Shown piece by piece: positions 58,884-64,000 of a stretch of DNA of 64,000 nucleotides (position 1 is the first letter of the stretch; the number at the start of each line of letters is the position of its first letter). Below the pieces are notes generated by a model. It made no database searches and was not told the origin of the DNA. It saw only the letters and a list, made by a program, of their open reading frames with translations. The translations under genes were made by a program, and so were the position numbers. Location: positions 62,001 to 126,000 of the forward strand of contig NZ_JAHBDK010000019.1 of assembly GCF_019956415.1 (NCBI RefSeq), written 5' to 3'. Source of the stretch: Pseudomonas sp. GL-B-19 (GTDB lineage Bacteria > Pseudomonadota > Gammaproteobacteria > Pseudomonadales > Pseudomonadaceae).

Positions 58884-60065
58884 TTACGCCCGCTCGATTG
58901 CCAGTGCCACGCCTTGACCACCACCAATGCACAGGGTGGCGAGGCCTTTTTTGGCGTCGCGCTTGATCATTTCATGCAGCAAGGTCACCAGCACGCGGCA
59001 GCCCGATGCACCGATCGGGTGACCCAGCGCGATGGCGCCACCGTTGACGTTGACCTTGTTCAAGTCCCATTCCAGGTCCTTGGCCACCGCCAATGATTGC
59101 GCGGCGAACGCTTCGTTGGCTTCGATCAGGTCCAGTTGATCGATGGACCAGCCGGCCTTGCTCAGGCAGCGACGTGTGGCCGACACCGGGCCAATGCCCA
59201 TGATCGCCGGGTCAACGCCTGCGTTGGCGTAAGCCGCGATGGTTGCCAATACCGGCAGGCCGAGGGCCTTGGCTTTGTCGGCGCTCATCAGGATCACGGC
59301 GGCGGCGCCGTCGTTCAGCGATGAAGCGTTGCCCGCCGTCACCGAACCGTCCTTTTTGAACGCCGGTTTCAGCTTGCCCAGCGCTTCAGCGGTGGTGCCG
59401 GCGCGCGGCTGTTCGTCAGTGGCGAAGGACAGCGGATCGCCCTTGCGCTGAGGAATCAGGATCGGCGTGATCTCATCGACAAAACGCCCGGCTTCGATGG
59501 CTGCCGTGGCTTTTTGCTGCGAGGCCGCAGCGAAGGCGTCCTGTTGCTCGCGGGTCAGGCTGTACTTCTCGACCAGGTTCTCGGCAGTGATGCCCATGTG
59601 GTAATCGTTGAACGCATCCCACAGGCCGTCGCTGATCATGGTGTCGACGATTGGCGCGTTGCCCATGCGCAAACCGGTGCGGGCACCCGGCATGACGTAG
59701 TTGGACAGGCTCATGTTTTCCTGGCCGCCGGCAATGATCACGTCGGCGTCGCCGCAGCGAATCGCCTGAGTGGCCAGGTGCAGGGCTTTGAGGCCCGAAC
59801 CGCAGACCTTGTTCAGGGTCATGGCCGGCACAGTGAACGGCAGGCCGGCCTTGATCGCGGACTGGCGCGCAGGGTTTTGCCCGGCGCCAGCGGTCAACAC
59901 CTGGCCCATGATCACTTCATCGACTTCAGCCGGATTCAGGCCGGTTTGCGCCAGCAGCTGGCGGATCACCGCCGCGCCGAGGTCAACCGCAGAAACGCCT
60001 GCCAGAGAGCCCTGAAAACTGCCAATGGCAGTCCGGGTGGCGGCGACAATGACGACGTCTTGCAT
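58884..60065 (-). CDS. atoB: Acetyl-CoA C-acetyltransferase (thiolase)
   Basis: A 393-residue thiolase. Catalytic residues can be placed at C88 ([13 protein letters not shown]), the [10 protein letters not shown] histidine and the second cysteine in [12 protein letters not shown]. It cleaves acetoacetyl-CoA to two acetyl-CoA or runs in reverse. ATG 60065 is the family start. It is the last gene of a scoA-scoB-atoB unit (11 bases behind scoB) that completes acetoacetate use. Confidence 0.95.
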   Translation of the reverse strand: MQDVVIVAATRTAIGSFQGSLAGVSAVDLGAAVIRQLLAQTGLNPAEVDEVIMGQVLTAGAGQNPARQSAIKAGLPFTVPAMTLNKVCGSGLKALHLATQAIRCGDADVIIAGGQENMSLSNYVMPGARTGLRMGNAPIVDTMISDGLWDAFNDYHMGITAENLVEKYSLTREQQDAFAAASQQKATAAIEAGRFVDEITPILIPQRKGDPLSFATDEQPRAGTTAEALGKLKPAFKKDGSVTAGNASSLNDGAAAVILMSADKAKALGLPVLATIAAYANAGVDPAIMGIGPVSATRRCLSKAGWSIDQLDLIEANEAFAAQSLAVAKDLEWDLNKVNVNGGAIALGHPIGASGCRVLVTLLHEMIKRDAKKGLATLCIGGGQGVALAIERA

Positions 60066-60076
60066 GGAAGGATTCC

Positions 60077-60742
60077 TCACTGGTCAGCGAACTGCATTTC
60101 TGGGACGTGATCGGGAACAATCAGTTTACCCGCAGTCTTGGCGACAATTTCCTCGACACTGACGCCCGGTGCACGTTCCTTGAGAATGAACGCGCCGTTT
60201 TCGATTTCCAGGTAAGCCAGGTCGGTCAATACGCGCTTGATGCAACCGGCGCCCGTCAGCGGCAGGCTGCATTGGCCCAGCAACTTGGACTCACCGTCCT
60301 TGGACGCGTGGGTCATGATGACGATGATGTTGTCTGCGCCAGCCACCAGATCCATCGCGCCGCCCATGCCCTTGACCAGTTTGCCGGGAATCATCCACGA
60401 GGCGATGTTGCCTTGCACGTCGACTTCAAAGGCGCCCAGCACGGTCAGGTCGACATGGCCACCGCGGATCATGGCGAAGGACTCGGCCGAGGAGAAAATC
60501 GACGCGCCGGTTCGTGCGGTCACGGTTTGTTTGCCGGCGTTGATCATGTCGGCATCAATGGTTTCTTCGGTAGGAAAAGGACCCATGCCCAGCAGGCCGT
60601 TTTCCGACTGCAGCATGACTTCCATGCCTTCAGGGATGTAGTTGGCGACCAGGGTCGGGATGCCGATGCCCAGGTTGACGTAGAAGCCGTCCTGCATTTC
60701 GCGGGCGACGCGTTGAGCCATTTGTTCGCGGGAAAGTGCCAT
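60077..60742 (-). CDS. scoB: 3-oxoacid CoA-transferase subunit B
   Basis: A 221-residue beta subunit of a family I CoA transferase. The catalytic glutamate is E47 in [12 protein letters not shown], preceded by [20 protein letters not shown]; further motifs are [15 protein letters not shown] and GMGGAMDLV. With subunit A it moves CoA from succinyl-CoA (or acetyl-CoA) to acetoacetate in the cytoplasm. It lies 36 bases behind scoA. Confidence 0.93.
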   Translation of the reverse strand: MALSREQMAQRVAREMQDGFYVNLGIGIPTLVANYIPEGMEVMLQSENGLLGMGPFPTEETIDADMINAGKQTVTARTGASIFSSAESFAMIRGGHVDLTVLGAFEVDVQGNIASWMIPGKLVKGMGGAMDLVAGADNIIVIMTHASKDGESKLLGQCSLPLTGAGCIKRVLTDLAYLEIENGAFILKERAPGVSVEEIVAKTAGKLIVPDHVPEMQFADQ

Positions 60743-60778
60743 TGTTGTTATTCCTTCATTCGGTCCGGGGGCAGGGGA

Positions 60779-61477
60779 TCACTTACGTACGGTGCGCTGT
60801 TCGATGCGCTTCTCGAACGTGCCGCAGATGATCCGGTCGACGTAGATGCCAGGGGTGTGGATCTGCGCCGGGTCCAGCTCGCCGGGTTCGACGATTTCTT
60901 CGACTTCGACCACAGTGATCTTGCCGGCGGTAGCGGCCAGCGGGTTGAAGTTCTGGGCGGTGTGGCGGTAGATCACGTTACCGAAATGGTCGGCTTTCCA
61001 GCCTTTGACGATGGCGAAGTCACCGGTGATGGACTCTTCCATCAAGTACTTGCGGCCATGGAATTCGCGGACTTCCTTGCCGTCGGCAACCGGGGTGCCA
61101 ACGCCTGTCGCGGTGAAGAACGCCGGGATGCCAGCGCCGCCAGCGCGCATTTTTTCAGCGAGGGTGCCTTGCGGGGTCAGGACCACTTCGATCGCGCCGC
61201 TGAGCAGCTGCTCTTCGAACATCTTGTTCTCGCCGACGTAGGAGGCCACGACCTTGCTGATTTGCCGGTCTTCCAGCAGCACACCGAGGCCGAAACCGTC
61301 GACGCCACAGTTGTTGGAAACCACGGTGAGGTCGCGGGTGCCTTTGCGTTTGATCTCATTGATCAGGTTTTCCGGGATCCCGCACAGACCGAAGCCGCCG
61401 GCGATCACGGTCATGCCGTCTTCAAGACCTGCCAGAGCTTCCTCGTAGGAACTCACGCGCTTGTCGAAACCTGCCAT
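60779..61477 (-). CDS. scoA: 3-oxoacid CoA-transferase subunit A
   Basis: A 232-residue alpha subunit of a family I CoA transferase with the CoA-binding glycine motif [17 protein letters not shown] near the start and [20 protein letters not shown] in the middle. ATG 61477 follows AGAGGTG. First gene of the acetoacetate unit, divergent from the LysR gene at 61628, which likely controls it. Together with scoB and the thiolase it channels acetoacetate to acetyl-CoA. Confidence 0.93.
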   Translation of the reverse strand: MAGFDKRVSSYEEALAGLEDGMTVIAGGFGLCGIPENLINEIKRKGTRDLTVVSNNCGVDGFGLGVLLEDRQISKVVASYVGENKMFEEQLLSGAIEVVLTPQGTLAEKMRAGGAGIPAFFTATGVGTPVADGKEVREFHGRKYLMEESITGDFAIVKGWKADHFGNVIYRHTAQNFNPLAATAGKITVVEVEEIVEPGELDPAQIHTPGIYVDRIICGTFEKRIEQRTVRK

Positions 61478-61569
61478 ATGCACCTCTTTTATTCTTTGTG
61501 GTCGGCTGGCTAGCCGTATGCGACGAAGTGTCTCGTCCTTGTATTAATTTGTTAAGTTGATTTTTAAGG

Positions 61570-61600
61570 TTGATTGATAGATAAAACTCACTAATCAATC
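61570..61600. promoter_or_regulatory. Candidate LysR operator of the sco operon
   Basis: TTGATT (61570-61575) and AATCAA (61593-61598), with the overlapping GATTGAT/ATCAATC pair (61572-61600), form an interrupted palindrome in the divergent region between scoA and the LysR gene, the usual place for LysR binding. Confidence 0.5.
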
Positions 61601-61627
61601 TCCCGTACTACGTTGGAGCCACCGGCC

Positions 61628-62530
61628 ATGACAGTCAAGCAGATCCGCGCATTCCTGGCCGTGGCCCAAAGCCTGAGTTTTGCCGTGGCCTGCGAGCGCC
61701 TGCACCTGTCGCAATCGGCGTTGAGCCTGACGATCAAGGCGCTGGAGGAGGGCCTGGGTGGGCGGTTGTTTACCCGCAACACGCGCAACGTGGCGTTGAC
61801 CGCCGAGGGCGAATCGCTGGTGCCGCTGGCGCGCCGGTTGATCGCCGATTGGGACAATGCCGAGGACGAACTGCGTCAACGCTTCACCCTCCAGCGCGGC
61901 CGCGTGACGCTGGCGGCCATGCCATCGTTTGCCGGCAACCTGCTGCCGCCGATCCTCAAGAGGTTCCGCGCGCGTTATCCCAAGGTCAACGTCACGGTCA
62001 ATGACGTGATCAACGAACAGGTGCTGGAAATGGTCCGTGACCGCCAGGTAGAACTGGGCGTGGCGTTCGAGCCGACGCAGAGTTCGTCGTTGGCGTTCAC
62101 GCCGTTGTACATGGACCGATTCGTCGCCGTCGTGCCGAAGGATTCGCCGTTGACTGAGCTTGATGATATCGATTGGCAAACGTTGCTCAAGGAGCCGTTC
62201 ATCACTTTGCAGCGACCGTCGACGTTGCGGGTGATGCTGGAAGAACATTTGCAGGCGCGGGGGATGAAATTGCCGGTGGAATTTGAAAGTCATCAGCTGG
62301 CGACGGTGGGGCGCATGGTCGCCAGCGGGTTGGGCGTGAGCGCGGTGCCCGCGTTGTGCGCCGGGCAGATGCAAGAGCTCGGCGCGCAATGCATTACCCT
62401 GCGTGATCCGGTGGTGGAACGGGCCATCGGCGTATTGACCCAGCCTGGGGTTGAACTGTCGGCGGCGGCGCAGGCGTTGTTCGATATCCTCAAAGAGGAA
62501 AACCTGGGTCAGCGCCTGTCTGCCAGATGA
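61628..62530 (+). CDS. LysR-family regulator, probable controller of the sco-atoB operon
   Basis: A 300-residue LysR regulator: HTH in FLAVAQSLSFAVACERLHLS and QSALSLTIKALEEGLGGRLF, followed by the effector domain VTLAAMPSFAGNLLPPILKR. ATG 61628 is chosen over 61613 because it gives the standard N-terminus MTVKQIRAFL. It is divergent from scoA with a palindrome between. Likely an activator responding to a short-chain keto acid or its CoA ester, by inference from context. Confidence 0.92.
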   Translation: MTVKQIRAFLAVAQSLSFAVACERLHLSQSALSLTIKALEEGLGGRLFTRNTRNVALTAEGESLVPLARRLIADWDNAEDELRQRFTLQRGRVTLAAMPSFAGNLLPPILKRFRARYPKVNVTVNDVINEQVLEMVRDRQVELGVAFEPTQSSSLAFTPLYMDRFVAVVPKDSPLTELDDIDWQTLLKEPFITLQRPSTLRVMLEEHLQARGMKLPVEFESHQLATVGRMVASGLGVSAVPALCAGQMQELGAQCITLRDPVVERAIGVLTQPGVELSAAAQALFDILKEENLGQRLSAR

Positions 62531-62542
62531 AACACAGGACCA

Positions 62543-62653
62543 ATGTGGGAGTGAGACCGGCTTGCCGGCGATGGCGGTGGCGGTGGCGGTGGATCAGCCC
62601 ACATCAATGTTGAATGTAAATCCGCTATCGCGAGCAGGCTCGCTCCCACAGGG
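62543..62653. repeat. Imperfect REPIN with GGCGGT tandem
   Basis: The left unit is a variant, GTGGGAGTGAGACCGGCTTG (62545-62564); the right one is the usual CGCGAGCAGGCTCGCTCCCA (62629-62648). Between them GGCGGT is repeated three times or more (62574-62592). Confidence 0.75.
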
Positions 62654-62671
62654 ATTGTGGGGCTTTAGTAT

Positions 62672-63514
62672 TTAGGTGGTGAGCCGTTGGGCCAGCAGGG
62701 GCAAAAGCTGTTCGCACGATCCTTCAATCTTGAAATCCAGAATGTCATCCGCCCGGGTCTTCCCCAGGTTCATTGCAATCAATGGCTTCCCTTGATCCGC
62801 CACTGCCCGGCACAACCGAAACGCCGAATACGCCATCAACGAAGACCCCACCACCAGCAACCCCGCCGCCTTTTCTACCGCCGTCATAGCCTTGGTCGCC
62901 GTCGCCAGTGCCACGTTCTCGCCAAAAAACACTACGTCCGGTTTCATCCGCTCGCCTGCGCAATGCGGGCAATGGGGCACCTGAAACCGCGCTTCAAATG
63001 CCGGATCCAGCAAAGTATCGCCATCCGGCGCCTGTACCGCATCAACCCCGGCCAGATAAGGATTCTGCGCTTCCATCAATCGCTGAATGGCATCCCGTTC
63101 GCTGCGTTTCCCGCAATCCAGGCACAGCACCCGGTGCAGGCTGCCATGCAGTTCGATCACATCGTGACTGCCGGCTTGATCGTGCAGGGTGTCAACGTTC
63201 TGGGTGATCAGACCGCTGATCTGCCGGGTGTTTTGCAAACTGGCCAACGCTTCGTGCGCGACGTTCGGTTGCGCCAGGTGCACGCGCGGCCAACCGAGCA
63301 TGGCCCGTGCCCAGTAGCGTCGACGTGATTGCGGGGTAGATAGAAATTCCTGGTACATCATCGGTTGCCGGCCACGTCGCACGCCCTGGTTGTCGCGGTA
63401 GTCCGGAATGCCCGACGGGGTGCTGATGCCGGCCCCGGTCAGCACCACAAACGGCTGGTCAGCCATCAATTGCCGAAGCCGCTCGAGTTGTTCGCGCAGG
63501 AGCCTGTCGAGCAT
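62672..63514 (-). CDS. NAD-dependent protein deacylase (sirtuin)
   Basis: A 280-residue Sir2 protein. NAD-binding motifs are VVLTGAGISTPSGIPDYRD and LITQNVDTLHDQAG; the catalytic histidine is in VIELHGSLHRVLC. Zinc cysteines are seen as CLDC and, later, CPHC. MKPDVVFFGE and VVGSSLMAYSAF complete the fold. ATG 63514 is preferred to an upstream TTG. It removes acyl groups from lysines using NAD. Monocistronic, with a neighbouring methyltransferase gene on the same strand. Confidence 0.93.
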   Translation of the reverse strand: MLDRLLREQLERLRQLMADQPFVVLTGAGISTPSGIPDYRDNQGVRRGRQPMMYQEFLSTPQSRRRYWARAMLGWPRVHLAQPNVAHEALASLQNTRQISGLITQNVDTLHDQAGSHDVIELHGSLHRVLCLDCGKRSERDAIQRLMEAQNPYLAGVDAVQAPDGDTLLDPAFEARFQVPHCPHCAGERMKPDVVFFGENVALATATKAMTAVEKAAGLLVVGSSLMAYSAFRLCRAVADQGKPLIAMNLGKTRADDILDFKIEGSCEQLLPLLAQRLTT

Positions 63515-63602
63515 TTTCAACACTCCGGGAAGGGCCTTGAGTGTGTGCGGCGTAGCAGACCGATCACCCGGACAGCGCGCCTGTCCGGGTGCTGGCCGAC
63601 GG

Positions 63603-64000
63603 TTATTTACGCGCTTCCAGAATCAGGTTGAACGGAGTTTCCGTGGCGCGCCGGAATGTCTTGAACCCCGCCTCGGTGAAGACCTTGCGCAACCGCGCTT
63701 CACCGGCCTGTGCGCCGAGCCCGAGGCCGACTTCCTGGGACAGCGAGTTGGGCGTGCAAATGAACGTCGAAGCCGCGTAGAACAGCCGTCCCACCGGGGT
63801 GATGTTTTCGTCGAGCGAGTCGTTGGCGAAGGGCTCTACCAGCAACACCGCGCCGTCCGGTTTCAACGATTCATAGGCATGCTTGGCCGCACCCACCGGG
63901 TCGCCCATGTCGTGCAGGCAGTCGAAGTAGCAGACCAGGTCATAGTCGGTGCCGGGGTAGCTCTTGGCGGTGCCCTGGAAGAACCGTGCTCGCCCGGCCA
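63603..64000 (-). CDS. Class I SAM-dependent methyltransferase, 5' end cut by window edge
   Basis: The C-terminal 132 or so residues of a methyltransferase; the frame is open to the right edge. It reads FFQGTAKSYPGTDYDLVCYF, DCLHDMGDPVGAAKHAYESL, GAVLLVEPFANDS and FRRATETPFNLILEARK. The D-C-L-H-D-M-G segment and the following strand LLVEP are typical of motif IV and V in O-methyltransferase-like class I enzymes. An N-terminal HTH-type domain, common in such proteins, would lie outside the window. The substrate is unknown. Confidence 0.85.
   Translation of the reverse strand, partial: AGRARFFQGTAKSYPGTDYDLVCYFDCLHDMGDPVGAAKHAYESLKPDGAVLLVEPFANDSLDENITPVGRLFYAASTFICTPNSLSQEVGLGLGAQAGEARLRKVFTEAGFKTFRRATETPFNLILEARK

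Noticed and set aside
60107..61513. 468-codon plus-strand open frame opposite the CoA-transferase genes
   Set aside because: Runs across two genes and their spacer on the other strand; codon bias shadow.
32817..62653. Impression of a dispersed CRISPR-like repeat
   Set aside because: The repeats are REP/REPIN pairs between genes, inverted, without regular spacers, and no cas genes are present.

Overview
The window looks like a chromosomal segment of a Pseudomonas of the fluorescens lineage. The reasons are GC-rich genes with strong third-position bias, many REP/REPIN repeats of the GTGGGAGCGAGCCTGCTCGC type between genes, and Pseudomonas-typical genes (aruFG-like succinyltransferase, cobF, hglS-like dioxygenase, ftrA, DUF6124). 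This assignment is inference; no rRNA or marker gene is present.

Layout. (1) 1-6927: a surface-polysaccharide region. It has a GT2 glycosyltransferase cut by the left edge, a WecG/TagA-type transferase, a FemAB/GNAT-type protein, a GT61 glycosyltransferase, a convergent WcaJ/PssY-type initiating phosphotransferase, and two gene remnants (nucleotide-sugar dehydrogenase N-terminus, sulfatase-like C-terminus). (2) 7063-12038: an ABC exporter of the LolD/FtsX type with an AttH/CrtC-like lipoprotein, then a secreted protein built of two repeated halves. (3) 12355-12992: two small Pseudomonas-specific genes. (4) 13236-31714, all on the minus strand: a type VI secretion effector island. It reads hcp, vgrG, DUF4123 chaperone, Rhs toxin 2 with immunity genes, a second DUF4123 chaperone, Rhs toxin 1 with immunity genes, then an orphan toxin tip and a string of intact and decayed immunity genes. 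The promoter region of hcp carries a near-consensus sigma-54 promoter and three TGCGCAA-N4-TTGCGCA-type palindromes. No TssA-M core genes are present, so the island must rely on a secretion apparatus encoded elsewhere.

(5) 32130-40086: housekeeping and accessory genes: DJ-1/PfpI protein, 2-oxoadipate dioxygenase, alpha/beta hydrolase with a Baeyer-Villiger-type monooxygenase, MASE2-GGDEF cyclase, a small gene behind a strongly folded leader RNA, and an oxaloacetate decarboxylase-type enzyme. (6) 40285-47489: one minus-strand operon joining an RpiR regulator, isochorismatase-like hydrolase, glutamine-synthetase-like ligase, N-formylglutamate-amidohydrolase-like enzyme, APC permease and a second-context AruF/AruG pair. 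It looks like a catabolic pathway for an amine or amino-acid derivative whose substrate cannot be read from sequence. (7) 47830-58773: phosphatase-cobF pair, ftrA/rhodanese divergent pair, amidotransferase, a solitary amino-acid binding protein with an aspartoacylase-like hydrolase, an esterase, a DcrB-like protein, GST, a membrane protein, and a LysR/F420-reductase-like divergent pair. (8) 58884-64000: acetoacetate use (CoA transferase A/B plus thiolase, divergent LysR), a sirtuin, and a methyltransferase cut by the right edge.

The most unusual part is the Rhs island. The two chaperone-toxin modules are a tandem duplication whose sequences match almost exactly up to the toxin junction and then part completely. 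The AT-rich DNA behind each carries displaced toxin and immunity pieces in several stages of decay. A second point of interest is a 73-nt three-way-junction RNA fold at 38624-38696.
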